A DNA stretch of 64,000 nt. Origin: Paraburkholderia sp. C35. Lineage in GTDB: Bacteria; Pseudomonadota; Gammaproteobacteria; Burkholderiales; Burkholderiaceae. Within the stretch, counting starts at the first letter, position 1, and the number at the start of each line of letters is the position of its first letter. Both the position numbers and the translations under genes were made by a program. Positions 16,214 to 26,159 of the stretch are shown in pieces. Below the pieces are notes generated by a model. The model had not been told where the DNA came from, searched no databases, and worked only from the letters and a program-made list of their open reading frames with translations. The stretch is from assembly GCF_003121405.1 (NCBI RefSeq), contig NZ_QBUY01000004.1:1-64000 (forward strand), given 5' to 3'.

Positions 16214-16266
16214 CGCGTCGTGCTACATTCGCGCCAAATAACCATGCAATACCGAAGGAACCCGCC

Positions 16267-16644
16267 ATGCCCGCGCTGAACCTGGACACCGACTCGAAAC
16301 GGATCGCCGAGCTCGTCAACGACAGCGAGACGCTTTTCGTGGCGTGCCTGTGCGCGGAGTGGTGCGGAACGTGCCGCGAATACCGCGTCGCATTCGATGC
16401 GCTCGCCGACAAACATCCCGACATCTGCTTTGCCTGGATCGATATCGAGACGCACGCCGATCGCTTCGACGACCTTGACGTTGAGAATTTCCCCACAATT
16501 CTTATAGAAGACGGCATCACCACTCGTTTCTTCGGAACGGTGTTGCCGCAGGCGTCGATTGTCGAACGGATGCTGGTCGACCTGACGGCTTTGCCTGGCG
16601 TCAAAAGCGCGCCGAAGATGCGGCCGGCTCTGCTCGAAGCCTGA
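16267..16644 (+). CDS. Thioredoxin-family protein
   Basis: 125 residues, starting at the ATG at 16,267 after GAAGGAACCC. The active site is EWCGTCREY, a WCGxC thioredoxin motif near residue 35, and the cis-Pro region is NFPTILIEDG. It resembles cytosolic thioredoxin-like proteins with poorly conserved partners. It lies between dprA and topB on the same strand, 53 bp after dprA. Confidence 0.85.
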   Translation: MPALNLDTDSKRIAELVNDSETLFVACLCAEWCGTCREYRVAFDALADKHPDICFAWIDIETHADRFDDLDVENFPTILIEDGITTRFFGTVLPQASIVERMLVDLTALPGVKSAPKMRPALLEA

Positions 16645-16947
16645 ACCGGCAGAAAAATCTGCCAGCGTCCCGGCCCCGTTTTCTGAGCGCGAGCAAATGC
16701 GGCACGGCGTTTGCCGAAATCGTGGCGCGATCAGGAAAAAATGGCTCAAAACAGACGCCAGAGTGCCTCTGGCAGCGGCCGTCACACGCTTGCCCGATTG
16801 ATCTGCGCGCAATTATGATGACCCGCTTTTTTGGGCCCACCGGTTGCCGTTATGGCGGCGTGTGCTATAAAGCGGTCGTTAATGGGTGCCAAACCCGGGT
16901 TGGAAAACCCGTGGTCCCAGCCCGAATCCACCAATTTATTTTCAGTC

Positions 16948-19608
16948 ATGTCCAAAGCACTGATCATCGCCGAAAAGCCATCCGTCGCGAACGACATCGC
17001 GCGGGCTTTGGGCGGGTTTACCAAGCATGACGAGTACTTCGAAAGCGACGATTTCGTCCTTTCGTCGGCGGTTGGCCACCTCGTGGAAATCGCTGCGCCG
17101 GAAGACTATGAAGTCAAACGGGGAAAATGGAGTTTCGCCAATCTCCCCGTGATTCCGCCGCATTTTGATTTGCACCCGATCGCGAAAAGCGAATCGCGGC
17201 TGAAAGTGCTGAACAAGCTGATCAAGCGTAAAGACGTCGACCGTCTGATCAACGCCTGTGACGCGGGGCGCGAAGGTGAGCTGATTTTCCGCCTGATCGC
17301 GCAGCACGCGAAAGCCAAGCAACCGGTACAACGCCTTTGGCTGCAATCGATGACACCCGCCGCGATCCGCGACGGCTTCGCGCAACTGCGCAGCGACATC
17401 GACATGCAGCCGCTCGCGGACGCCGCACGCTGCCGTTCGGAAGCGGACTGGCTGGTCGGCATCAACGGCACGCGCGCGATGACTGCCTTCAACAGCAAAG
17501 GCGGCGGCTTCTTCCTGACCACGGTCGGGCGGGTGCAGACGCCTACTCTGTCGATCGTCGTCGAGCGCGAAGAAAAGATTCGCCGCTTCATCCCGCGTGA
17601 CTACTGGGAAGTGAAGGCGGAGTTCGTCTGCGCGGCTGGCTTCTACGAAGGCCGCTGGTACGACCCGAAGTTCAAGAAAGACGAGTTCGATCCGGAAAAG
17701 CGTGATTCGCGCCTCTGGAGCCTGCCGGCTGCCGAAACGATCGTCGCCGCCTGTCGCGGCCAGATCGGCACGGTGACGGAAGAATCGAAACCGTCCACGC
17801 AACTGTCGCCAGCACTGTTCGACCTGACCAGCTTGCAGCGTGAAGCCAACGGCCGCTTCGGCTTCTCGGCGAAGAACACGCTCGGCCTCGCCCAGGCGCT
17901 GTATGAAAAGCACAAGGTGCTGACCTATCCTCGTACCGACGCGCGCGCGCTGCCGGAAGACTACCAGGAGACCGTCAAACACACGCTCGAGATGCTCAAG
18001 GAGAGCAACAACTATCTGCCGTTCGCGAAGCAGGTGCTCGACAAGGGCTGGGTGAAGCCGAACAAGCGCATCTTCGACAATTCGAAGATCAGCGACCACT
18101 TTGCAATCATCCCGACGCTGCAAGCGCCGAAGGCACTCTCCGAGCCGGAACAGAAGCTGTACGACCTCGTGGTCAAGCGCTTCCTCGCCGTGTTCTTCCC
18201 GGCTGCCGAATACCGCGTGACCACGCGGATCACGGAAGTGGTCGGCCACCACTTCAAAACGGAAGGCAAGGTGCTGGTCGAGCCGGGCTGGCTGCAGATC
18301 TACGGTCGCGAGTCGGCCGGAGAGGACGCGAACCTCGTGCCCGTGCAGAAGGACGAGAAGGTCAAGACCGACAAGATCGCCGCACAGCAACTCGTCACGA
18401 AGCCGCCCGCACGCTACAACGAAGCGACGCTGCTTTCGGCAATGGAAGGCGCGGGCAAGCTGATCGAAGACGACGAACTGCGCGAAGCCATGGCGGCGAA
18501 GGGTCTGGGTACGCCGGCTACGCGCGCTGCCATCATCGAAGGTCTGCTGGGTGAAAAGTATCTGGTCCGCGAAGGCCGCGAACTGATTCCGACTGCCAAG
18601 GCGTTCCAGTTGATGACACTGCTGCGCGGCCTCGACGTGAAGGAACTGACCGCGCCGGAACTGACTGGCGAGTGGGAATACAAGCTGTCGCAGATGGAAC
18701 GCGGCAAGCTGCCGCGCGACGCGTTCATGCAGGAAATTGCCCGCATGACGCAGACCATCGTCAAGCGCGCGAAGGAGTACGACTCCGACACGATTCCTGG
18801 CGACTACGCGACGCTGCAAACGCCTTGCCCTAATTGCGGCGGCCAGGTGAAGGAAAACTACCGGCGCTTTGCCTGCACGAAGTGCGAGTTCTCGATCTCG
18901 AAGATTCCGGGCGGACGTCAGTTCGAAATCGAAGAAGTCGAAGAGTTGTTGCAGAAGAAGCAGATCGGACCGCTGTCCGGTTTCCGCAGCAAGATGGGCC
19001 GGCCGTTCTCGGCGATCCTCAAGCTCTCGTTCGACGACGAAACGAAGAACTACAAGCTCGAATTCGACTTCGGCCAGGATCAGGGCGGCGAAGACGGCGA
19101 AGCACCCGATTTCTCGGAGCAAACGCCCGTCGGCGCATGTCCGAAGTGCGGCGGCAAGGTGTTCGAGCACGGCATGAGCTACGTCTGCGAGAACTCGGTC
19201 GCGAGTCCGAAGACCTGCGACTTCCGTTCCGGCAAGGTGATCCTGCAACAGGAAATCGCGCGTGAGCAGATGGCGAAGCTGCTGGAAGATGGCCGCACTG
19301 ACTTGCTGACGAACTTCAAGTCGTCGCGCACGGGCCGCAACTTCAAGGCTTTCCTCGTCAAGCAGAACGACGGCAAGATCGGCTGCGAGTTCGAGAAGAA
19401 GGAACCGAAGGAAGGCGCGGCCGCGAAGAAGGCGGCTGCGAAGTCTGCGGGCAAGGCAGCAGATGAGTCGGCCAACGACGAAGCCGCGAACGCCGCACCG
19501 GCAAAGAAGGTTGCAGCGAAGACGGCTGCTGCCAAGAAAGCGCCCGCGAAGAAGGCCGCCGCCAAGACGACGGCTGCGAAAACTGCCGCGCGCAAGACGG
19601 GTTCGTAA
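16948..19608 (+). CDS. topB: DNA topoisomerase III
   Basis: 886 residues from the ATG at 16,948 (MSKALIIAEKPSVANDIARA), the start of the TOPRIM domain; upstream in-frame ATG codons lack this logic. TOPRIM acidic residues are in NACDAGREGELIF. The active-site Tyr is residue 327 in LTYPRTDAR. The C-terminal part has CPNCGG and CPKCGG zinc ribbons, then a Lys/Ala-rich tail of about 60 residues (repeated KKAAAK) that should bind DNA. Type IA enzyme: decatenation of single-stranded or nicked DNA. The basic tail extends it beyond E. coli TopB (653 aa). Confidence 0.95.
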   Translation: MSKALIIAEKPSVANDIARALGGFTKHDEYFESDDFVLSSAVGHLVEIAAPEDYEVKRGKWSFANLPVIPPHFDLHPIAKSESRLKVLNKLIKRKDVDRLINACDAGREGELIFRLIAQHAKAKQPVQRLWLQSMTPAAIRDGFAQLRSDIDMQPLADAARCRSEADWLVGINGTRAMTAFNSKGGGFFLTTVGRVQTPTLSIVVEREEKIRRFIPRDYWEVKAEFVCAAGFYEGRWYDPKFKKDEFDPEKRDSRLWSLPAAETIVAACRGQIGTVTEESKPSTQLSPALFDLTSLQREANGRFGFSAKNTLGLAQALYEKHKVLTYPRTDARALPEDYQETVKHTLEMLKESNNYLPFAKQVLDKGWVKPNKRIFDNSKISDHFAIIPTLQAPKALSEPEQKLYDLVVKRFLAVFFPAAEYRVTTRITEVVGHHFKTEGKVLVEPGWLQIYGRESAGEDANLVPVQKDEKVKTDKIAAQQLVTKPPARYNEATLLSAMEGAGKLIEDDELREAMAAKGLGTPATRAAIIEGLLGEKYLVREGRELIPTAKAFQLMTLLRGLDVKELTAPELTGEWEYKLSQMERGKLPRDAFMQEIARMTQTIVKRAKEYDSDTIPGDYATLQTPCPNCGGQVKENYRRFACTKCEFSISKIPGGRQFEIEEVEELLQKKQIGPLSGFRSKMGRPFSAILKLSFDDETKNYKLEFDFGQDQGGEDGEAPDFSEQTPVGACPKCGGKVFEHGMSYVCENSVASPKTCDFRSGKVILQQEIAREQMAKLLEDGRTDLLTNFKSSRTGRNFKAFLVKQNDGKIGCEFEKKEPKEGAAAKKAAAKSAGKAADESANDEAANAAPAKKVAAKTAAAKKAPAKKAAAKTTAAKTAARKTGS

Positions 19609-19651
19609 GCAAGCGCTGGGGCGAACCACCCGGCGCGTCTGAGCGCTAAAC

Positions 19652-19689
19652 AAAAAGCGCAGTCACCTCAACGGTGACTGCGCTTTTTT
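19652..19689. terminator. Bidirectional terminator after topB
   Basis: A 16-bp perfect stem (AAAAAGCGCAGTCACC and its complement) encloses TCAAC, with A- and T-runs on either side. It separates topB from the convergent LysR gene. Confidence 0.9.
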
Positions 19690-19746
19690 ATCGGCTATCG
19701 CTTGTCGGCTATCGGAAGCGCCCGTCAGGACGCTGCCGCAATCGCC

Positions 19747-20838
19747 TCAATGCGTCGGCGTCGCCAGATTGCGCGAGCGGTTCAGCGTGCGCGTGGCCGG
19801 TTTGGCGGGGATTTCGCCATCGAGCAGGCTCGACAGCGGCTCGGCGCCGTCGAACGCTTCCGGCGGCATCGACATTGCCGTCGATTCGAGCATCGACGGT
19901 GCGCGCTCCACGCCGTCCTTCACCCATTGTTCACCGAGCTTGCTGTTGGGCGTCTGGTTGAAGTGCTCAACGAGATGGTCGATGAACGTGCGGACCTTGG
20001 CCGGCAGGTGGCGACGGCTCGGGTACGCAATGTTGATTTCGACTTGCGGCAGACGATAGTCGCTCAACAGCCGCACGAGCTTGCCGCGCGTCGTGTCGCG
20101 GCCGATCAGATAGCTCGGCAGGATCGCGATGCCCATGCCGAGCAAGGCGAACTGACGCAGCATTTCCGTATTGTTCGCGACGATCACGTTGGTCGGGCGC
20201 ACGCGCACTTCGCCATCCGGACCCGTGAACACACGCTCGTCGCCCCAGTATTCGGAGGGCAGCGACAGGCTCGGATGCTCGATCAGTTGTTCCGGACGCG
20301 TCGGCGTGCCGTGCTTTTCCAGATATGCCGGCGTTGCACAGACGGTCATGCAGCCCGTGGTCAGCCGACGCGTGACGATGCTGGCGCTGCGCAGATTTCG
20401 CGCGATCACCACGCCGACGTCGAAGCCTTCTTCGACCAGATCGACTTGCCGGTCGACCAGCGTGACATCGGGAATCACTTTCGGATAGCGCTCGGCGTAC
20501 GTCTGCAGCACGGGCGCGAGATTGTGCAGACCGAACACGACCGGCGCGACGATCCTTAAGGTGCCAACCGGCTCATGATTTCGCGCGACGACCATCTGCT
20601 CGACGTCTTCGAGCTCGTCGAGAATCTGACGCGCGCGTTCCAGATAAACCTGACCGGACTCGGTCAGCGAAAGACTACGTGTGGTGCGATTGAGCAGTCG
20701 GGTACCAAGACGGCCTTCGAGATCGGCGACGTGACGGGTGGCGACTGCGTTTGAAATATCCATCGCGCTAGCCGCGCGGGCGAAACTTCCGAGATCCGCC
20801 ACTTTGACGAATACTCGCATTGACTGCAAATGATCCAT
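19747..20838 (-). CDS. LysR-family transcriptional regulator
   Basis: 363 residues from the ATG at 20,838, which has AGGAG seven bases upstream and begins the HTH (MDHLQSMRVFVKVADLGSFA). The wing region has RLLNRTTRSLSLTESG. The substrate-binding domain follows. An unusually long C-terminal tail of about 60 residues (ERAPSMLESTAMSMPPEAFD onward) is rich in Pro, Glu and Ser and goes beyond the usual 300-aa length. The tail and its ligand are unknown. Its target is not obvious: the next upstream gene, pckG, runs in the same direction. Confidence 0.9.
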   Translation of the reverse strand: MDHLQSMRVFVKVADLGSFARAASAMDISNAVATRHVADLEGRLGTRLLNRTTRSLSLTESGQVYLERARQILDELEDVEQMVVARNHEPVGTLRIVAPVVFGLHNLAPVLQTYAERYPKVIPDVTLVDRQVDLVEEGFDVGVVIARNLRSASIVTRRLTTGCMTVCATPAYLEKHGTPTRPEQLIEHPSLSLPSEYWGDERVFTGPDGEVRVRPTNVIVANNTEMLRQFALLGMGIAILPSYLIGRDTTRGKLVRLLSDYRLPQVEINIAYPSRRHLPAKVRTFIDHLVEHFNQTPNSKLGEQWVKDGVERAPSMLESTAMSMPPEAFDGAEPLSSLLDGEIPAKPATRTLNRSRNLATPTH

Positions 20839-21121
20839 GGACAACTCCTGCCGTATTACCGCTCCCCCGCGAACAGGAAGCACATTTGGGATTTTCCTAC
20901 GACTAGGGAAATCCTGCAGAAGTTGCCTCGAAACATAGAAATTTTCTAAATATTTGAGTCAATATCTTAGGGGACGGAATGGCGGACACCCGATTGTTCC
21001 CATTGTCGAAACAATTTGCTGCGTCGCGTCGGAAACGCTCAGATAGCTCGAACAGCGAAAGCGACGCGTCGGCGGCAGAATGGGGGTCGAAAGGTGGCAC
21101 GAAAATGGCCGAAATGACGAA

Positions 21122-21150
21122 AAAGCCGCCCGGAGGCGGCTTTGCTGTGT
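21122..21150 (-). terminator. Terminator after pckG
   Basis: On the minus strand AAAGCCGCC and GGCGGCTTT pair around TCCG, followed by TTCG. It lies about 20 bp after the stop codon. Confidence 0.75.
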
Positions 21151-21170
21151 GTCAGTGAGCGCTTACAAAA

Positions 21171-23027
21171 TCACGAACCCAGCTTCTTTTCCAGCGCATC
21201 TCGCGTATTTTGCAGCGCAGTAGGCAGGCCGTGTCTCAGCGTGTCGAACAGTTCGCCATGCAAGGCGAGTTCATTGCGCCACGCGGCATCATCGACGGAA
21301 ATCACCTGTTCGAACTGCTCGCGGGTGAAATCCAGACCACTCCAGTCGAGATCTTCGTATCGCGGCGAGACACCGAACGCGTGCTCCTCGCCCTGCGCTT
21401 CGCCTTCGATCCGGCCGACCATCCAGCGCAGCACGCGCATGTTCTCGCCGAAACCCGGCCACACGAACTTGCCGTCGTCGCCCTTGCGGAACCAGTTGAC
21501 GCAGAAGATCTTCGGCGTGCGCGCGCTCATCTGCTCCAGCTTCGCGCCCGTGTTCAGCCAATGGCCGAAGTAGTCGCTCATGTTGTAGCCGCAGAACGGC
21601 AGCATCGCGAACGGATCGCGTCGCACGACGCCCTGCTGGCCCGCTGCCGCCGCCGTTGTTTCCGAACCCATCGTCGCCGCCATGTAGACGCCTTCGACCC
21701 AGTCGCGCGCTTCCGTGACGAGCGGCACGGTGGTCGAACGACGTCCGCCGAAAATGAACGCGTCGATCGGCACGCCCGCCGGATTTTCCCAATCGGCGTC
21801 GATCGACGGACATTGCGATGCGGGCGCCGTGAAGCGCGCATTCGGATGCGCAGCCTTGCGGCCCGTTTCCTTCGCGATGGCGGGCGTCCAGTCCTTGCCC
21901 TGCCAGTCGATCAGATGGGCAGGCAGTTCGTCCGTCATGCCTTCCCACCAGACGTCGCCGTCGTCGGTGAGCGCGACGTTGGTGAAGATCACGTTCTCCT
22001 TCAGCGTCGCCATCGCGTTGAAATTGGTCTTCTCGCTCGTGCCCGGCGCGACGCCGAAATAGCCCGCCTCCGGGTTGATCGCGTACAGACGCCCGTCCTT
22101 GCCCGGCTTGATCCACGCGATATCGTCGCCGATCGTCGAGATTGTCCAGCCGTCCATGCCCTGCGGGGGAATCAGCATCGCGAAATTGGTCTTGCCGCAC
22201 GCCGACGGGAACGCCGCCGCGACGTGATGCTTCTTGCCTTCCGGCGACGTCACACCGAGCACCAGCATGTGTTCGGCGAGCCAGCCTTCGTCGCGGCCCA
22301 TCGTCGATGCGATGCGCAGCGCGAAGCACTTCTTGCCGAGCAGCGCGTTGCCGCCGTAGCCCGAGCCGTAGCTCCAGATTTCACGCGATTCCGGGAAATG
22401 GACGATGTACTTGGTGTCGCTGCACGGCCATGCGACGTCCTTCTGACCCGCCGCGAGCGGCGCGCCGACGGAATGCACGCACGGCACGAAATCGCCGTCT
22501 TCGCCGAGCACGTCGTACACCTTGCGGCCCATGCGCGTCATGATGCGCATGTTGGTGACGACGTACGGGCTGTCGCTCAATTCGACGCCGATGTGCGCGA
22601 TCGGCGAGCCGAGCGGACCCATCGAGAACGGCACCACGTACATCGTGCGGCCGCGCATCGCGCCGTCGAACAGGCCGCCGAGCGTCGCGCGCATTTCGTC
22701 GGGCGCAATCCAGTTGTTGGTCGGGCCGGCATCTTCCGGGCGTTGCGAGCAGATAAAGGTGCGATCCTCGACGCGCGCGACGTCCGACGGATCGGAACAG
22801 GCCAGATAGGAATTCGGCCGTTTGGCCGGGTTGAGCTTCTTGAGAGTGCCGGCCGCGACCATCTGCGCACACAGGCGGTCGTATTCCTCCTGCGAACCGT
22901 CGCACCAGACGATCCGTTCCGGCTTGACCAGCGCCGCGACGCGCTGCACCCACTCGATCAGTTTTTGATGTTTGACCCAGGCAGGCGCTTCGAGGGTCGA
23001 AAGGCCTGCGAATGCGGGATGATTCAT
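21171..23027 (-). CDS. pckG: Phosphoenolpyruvate carboxykinase (GTP)
   Basis: 618 residues from the ATG at 23,027 ([20 protein letters not shown]), the usual N-terminus of bacterial GTP-PEPCK; GGAG lies upstream. The nucleotide-binding P-loop with the reactive Cys is FPSACGKTN, and the guanine/metal regions [10 protein letters not shown] and [14 protein letters not shown] are present. It converts oxaloacetate and GTP to phosphoenolpyruvate, CO2 and GDP in the cytosol, the entry step of gluconeogenesis. The 353 bp upstream hold its promoter but no further gene. Confidence 0.97.
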   Translation of the reverse strand: MNHPAFAGLSTLEAPAWVKHQKLIEWVQRVAALVKPERIVWCDGSQEEYDRLCAQMVAAGTLKKLNPAKRPNSYLACSDPSDVARVEDRTFICSQRPEDAGPTNNWIAPDEMRATLGGLFDGAMRGRTMYVVPFSMGPLGSPIAHIGVELSDSPYVVTNMRIMTRMGRKVYDVLGEDGDFVPCVHSVGAPLAAGQKDVAWPCSDTKYIVHFPESREIWSYGSGYGGNALLGKKCFALRIASTMGRDEGWLAEHMLVLGVTSPEGKKHHVAAAFPSACGKTNFAMLIPPQGMDGWTISTIGDDIAWIKPGKDGRLYAINPEAGYFGVAPGTSEKTNFNAMATLKENVIFTNVALTDDGDVWWEGMTDELPAHLIDWQGKDWTPAIAKETGRKAAHPNARFTAPASQCPSIDADWENPAGVPIDAFIFGGRRSTTVPLVTEARDWVEGVYMAATMGSETTAAAAGQQGVVRRDPFAMLPFCGYNMSDYFGHWLNTGAKLEQMSARTPKIFCVNWFRKGDDGKFVWPGFGENMRVLRWMVGRIEGEAQGEEHAFGVSPRYEDLDWSGLDFTREQFEQVISVDDAAWRNELALHGELFDTLRHGLPTALQNTRDALEKKLGS

Positions 23028-23293
23028 CGAGCTGTCTCCGTTTTGGTAGAAAAAGAAAAACGGTGCTAGCCCAGCGACGCTGCATGCGAGAGGCGGCAAC
23101 CGGCGCAGCGGATATTCCACGCTGCGCGCGATCGAGCAGATCGTAAGGGCCTTCAGCCTGTCGCCGGCACGTTGAAACCGTCTGTAAAGCGGCTTGCGTG
23201 GACATGCAACAAACTGTTAAAAACTAGGGAACTTGCCGCTCCGTCGTGGCTCCGTCATCGCGGCTCCTTGTACGGTAAGGCATTCACAACAAG

Positions 23294-23319
23294 CATCATG
23301 TGGTCCAGGTCACATGATG
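23294..23319. promoter_or_regulatory. Perfect 9-bp inverted repeat, probable operator
   Basis: CATCATGTG, an 8-bp centre and CACATGATG form a perfect dyad 62 bp before the start of the hydroxyacid dehydrogenase gene. Its size and position suit a dimeric repressor or activator. The rest of the 353-bp interval 23,028-23,380 shows nothing else clear. Confidence 0.55.
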
Positions 23320-23380
23320 GGACACCCGAACAAGACTCTCCGTTCCGCACCTGCATGGTGCGTCGAAAAACATATACGCC

Positions 23381-24394
23381 ATGAAGATTGCCATCCTTGA
23401 CGATTATCAAGACGCCGTCCGCAAGCTCGACTGTTTCCAAATGCTCGCCGACCACGAGGTCAAGGTTTTCAACAACACCGTCCGCGGTCTGGGCCAGCTC
23501 GCCAGCCGCCTGTCGGAAGTCGACGCACTGGTCCTGATCCGCGAACGCACCCGCATCAGCTCGCAACTGCTCGATAAGCTGCCGCATCTGCGCATGATCA
23601 GTCAGACGGGCCGCGCTGGTAGCCATATCGATATGGCCGCCTGTACGGAGCGCGGCATTGCCGTGCTCGAAGGCGTCGGCTCACCGATCGCGCCCGCCGA
23701 ACTGACGTGGGCCCTAATCATGGCCGCGCAGCGCCGCATTCCGCAATACGTAGCAAACCTTAAGCAAGGGGCCTGGCAGCAATCCGGGCTGAAGACTTCC
23801 GCACTGCCGCCGAACTTCGGTCTCGGTCAGGTATTGCGCGGACAGACGCTCGGGATCTGGGGCTACGGCAAGATTGGGCGGCTGGTGGCGGGTTACGGCA
23901 AGGCGTTCGGGATGAACGTGCTGATCTGGGGCCGCGACCACACGCGCGAGGCGGCAGCCGCCGATGGCTATCAGGTCGCGGAAAGCCGCGAAGCGCTGTT
24001 CGAACAGAGCGACGTGCTGTCGCTGCACCTGCGCCTGCACGACGACACGCGCGGCATCGTCAAGCAGGACGATCTGATGCGCATGAAGCCGACGGCGCTG
24101 TTCGTGAACACGAGCCGTGCGGAACTGCTGGAAGACAATGCGCTGGTCGGCGCGCTGTCGCACAACCGGCCGGGCATGGTGGCGATCGACGTGTACGAAA
24201 GCGAGCCGATCCTGCAGGGCTACAGCCTGCTGCGCATGGAAAACGTGATCTGCTCGCCGCACATCGGCTACGTCGAGAAGGAAAGCTACGAGCTGTACTT
24301 CAGCGCGGCGTTCAAGAATATTCTCGCCTTCGATCAGGGCGAAACGGCGAGCGTGGCGAATCCTGAGGCGCTGCAAGGCGGCCGCCGGAAGTAA
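23381..24394 (+). CDS. D-2-hydroxyacid dehydrogenase family protein
   Basis: 337 residues. The NAD-binding loop is GIWGYGKIG (near residue 170). The catalytic Arg is in NTSRAELL, the Glu in VYESEP and the His in SPHIGY. This fits the D-isomer-specific 2-hydroxyacid dehydrogenase family, which interconverts 2-oxo acids and D-2-hydroxy acids; it is closer to phosphoglycerate-dehydrogenase-like members than to lactate dehydrogenases, and lacks an ACT domain. Substrate not readable. Single gene with its own terminator. Confidence 0.9.
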   Translation: MKIAILDDYQDAVRKLDCFQMLADHEVKVFNNTVRGLGQLASRLSEVDALVLIRERTRISSQLLDKLPHLRMISQTGRAGSHIDMAACTERGIAVLEGVGSPIAPAELTWALIMAAQRRIPQYVANLKQGAWQQSGLKTSALPPNFGLGQVLRGQTLGIWGYGKIGRLVAGYGKAFGMNVLIWGRDHTREAAAADGYQVAESREALFEQSDVLSLHLRLHDDTRGIVKQDDLMRMKPTALFVNTSRAELLEDNALVGALSHNRPGMVAIDVYESEPILQGYSLLRMENVICSPHIGYVEKESYELYFSAAFKNILAFDQGETASVANPEALQGGRRK

Positions 24395-24419
24395 CCGGAC
24401 CTCTGGTACCAAGTGTGCG

Positions 24420-24450
24420 AATGCGGCCCTGTACGGGCCGCATTTCGTTT
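24420..24450 (+). terminator. Terminator after the dehydrogenase gene
   Basis: AATGCGGCCC and GGGCCGCATT pair around a short TGTAC loop, followed by TCGTTT. Confidence 0.75.
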
Positions 24451-24461
24451 AAGCGGGTGCT

Positions 24462-25328
24462 TTAGTCGTGCGCGGCGGCGTCGAGCAGTTCAGGCATGCG
24501 TTGTAGAAACTGCTCGCCGTCGACACGGCCAAGGTTGTATGCGTGCTGCATTTGCGACGGACTCGTGTAGTCCCAGCTCGAAATCGGCACCTTGCGGGAC
24601 GGCTGCACGTACAGCCGCTCCTGCGCGCCATGCGGCACGACAAACATCTGCGGACGCGGATAGATGCGCGTCACCATCACCAGCACCATGCCGGGCGCCT
24701 GATCGAGCGCGCCGACGGGCACGTTGTCGACCATCCCACCATCCAGCACGGGCCGCCCGTTACGCCGCAACACCGGTGTGAACGGCGGCGTACACGACGA
24801 TTGCAGAATCAGATCCGCGAGATCTTCGACGCTCGCGCAATCCTGCGCGCGCACAAATTCCGGATGAAAGCCGAGCGACTGACCGAGCGTCGGATGCAGC
24901 GTCTTGCGGACATATTTTTCGATGTTGTACGCGATCAGCCCCGCGGCGACGGCGCTACGTGCACCCAGCCAGCGCGGCACGTGTGATACGCCGATACGGA
25001 TTTCCGGCGCGTCCTTGAGTTGCGCAAAGCGGTCGCCGTAGATATCGAGCAGCGCCTGGCGGTAGATCCGATAATGCGGAAACACCGATTCGCCGCGCAG
25101 CAGATTGCCCCAGTACGCGTTCTTCTTGTTGTTGCGCAACGCGTTCTCGTAGTAGCGCATCACCCAGTCGGCGTCGCGCGTGTAGAGCATGCACGCCGTG
25201 GCGGCGCCCGCCGAAATGCCCGTGATCACGCGCGGCCTGATCTTCAATTCCGGCTGGACCACGTCCCAGAAACCTGCCTGCCACCAGCAGCGATTGCCGC
25301 CGCCGGCGAATACGACCTGATCGAACAT
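24462..25328 (-). CDS. Patatin-like phospholipase
   Basis: 288 residues from the ATG at 25,328 (MFDQVVFAGGGNRCWWQAGF), with AGGAAG upstream. The oxyanion loop GGGNR, the nucleophile elbow GISAG (Ser near residue 42) and the catalytic Asp in DGGMVDNVP make the Ser-Asp dyad of patatins. Members hydrolyse acyl esters of lipids. No signal peptide is present, so it should act in the cytoplasm or at the inner membrane. It follows the thioesterase gene by 53 bp on the same strand. Confidence 0.88.
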   Translation of the reverse strand: MFDQVVFAGGGNRCWWQAGFWDVVQPELKIRPRVITGISAGAATACMLYTRDADWVMRYYENALRNNKKNAYWGNLLRGESVFPHYRIYRQALLDIYGDRFAQLKDAPEIRIGVSHVPRWLGARSAVAAGLIAYNIEKYVRKTLHPTLGQSLGFHPEFVRAQDCASVEDLADLILQSSCTPPFTPVLRRNGRPVLDGGMVDNVPVGALDQAPGMVLVMVTRIYPRPQMFVVPHGAQERLYVQPSRKVPISSWDYTSPSQMQHAYNLGRVDGEQFLQRMPELLDAAAHD

Positions 25329-25381
25329 CCGTTGCTTCCTTCGATTGCCGCGGCGCGCCTGTGCGCTGCCAGCGGGCCCGC

Positions 25382-25789
25382 TCAGTTGATGAGCGCGTAA
25401 GTGGTGGTGGCGTGGACGGCCATCTTGCCGTCTTCGTCGATCAGTTCGACTTCGCCGAATACCAGATTGCGACCCATGCGCAGCACGCGCGCCGTGATGA
25501 GAACGTCGCCCTTGCGCACCGCGCGCATAAAGCTGATGTTCAGCGAGACGGTGGTCATCGGCTTGAAGCCGCCGAGCGCGGCAGAAATAGCGACGACCAT
25601 CGCGGTATCGGCAGCGGCCATGAAGACCTGGCCGCAGATCACGCCGCCGCTGTGCCGCAATTCGCCGGAAAACGGCAGCCGCAGCGTCGCGCTTTCGTCG
25701 TCGACCTTCACGGGAGTCAGCGACAGCGCCCGCACCCACGGCGCAAGCACGCGGTCGAGCAGTTCCCGGACTTCGTTATCGTCCATCAT
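25382..25789 (-). CDS. PaaI-type hotdog-fold acyl-CoA thioesterase
   Basis: 135 residues from the ATG at 25,789; a longer frame upstream has no support. HSGGVICGQVFMAAADTAM carries the hotdog active-site region (conserved G-x-HSGG and Asp in AAADTA), and TTVSLNISFMRAVRKGD is the next conserved strand. Family members hydrolyse aryl- or acyl-CoA esters. It may be co-transcribed with the patatin-like gene, a pairing consistent with lipid turnover. Confidence 0.85.
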   Translation of the reverse strand: MMDDNEVRELLDRVLAPWVRALSLTPVKVDDESATLRLPFSGELRHSGGVICGQVFMAAADTAMVVAISAALGGFKPMTTVSLNISFMRAVRKGDVLITARVLRMGRNLVFGEVELIDEDGKMAVHATTTYALIN

Positions 25790-25995
25790 GATTTCCCGTT
25801 GGAGCCGCGCGGAAAGCCGCGCATCATCGTGTCGCGACATGATACCGGCACGAACGCCCGTGCGCTTCGATGGTGCTTGCGGTGTATTTCCTTTGGACGT
25901 TTGCGTTGCTAGCGGCTGCCGCAAAGTTTTTTTAAGAATTTTGCGAGAAGGGCTTGCCAAGCAAGAAAAACTCCTGCATAATTTCGCTTCTGTTG

Positions 25996-26071
25996 GGGGC
26001 GTTAGCTCAGTTGGTAGAGCAGCGGACTCTTAATCCGTAGGTCGAGTGTTCGAGTCACTCACGCCCCACCA
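25996..26071 (+). tRNA. tRNA-Lys, anticodon CTT
   Basis: The acceptor arms GGGGCGT and ACGCCCC pair, the D arm is GCTCAGTTGGTAGAGC, the anticodon loop CTCTTAA carries CTT, and the T arm GAGTG-TTCGAGT-CACTC is intact. CCA is encoded. It reads Lys AAG codons. Confidence 0.97.
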
Positions 26072-26078
26072 AGAATTT

Positions 26079-26118
26079 AAAGGCCGGTTAGCGAAAGCTA
26101 ACCGGCCTTTTTCTTTTC
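26079..26118 (+). terminator. Terminator after tRNA-Lys
   Basis: A 14-bp stem (AAAGGCCGGTTAGC and complement) with a GAAA loop, followed by TTCTTTT. Confidence 0.9.
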
Positions 26119-26159
26119 CCCGCGCGCGACACAAAACGCAAAAGAAGCAAAAGCGCCCA

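Noticed and set aside
16942-19653. A 903-codon minus-strand open frame opposite topB
   Set aside because: topB has all its motifs and the correct length; the antisense frame is Arg/Leu-rich with no domain.
21210-23069. A 619-codon plus-strand frame opposite pckG
   Set aside because: Arg/His/Ala-rich shadow of pckG with no start signal.
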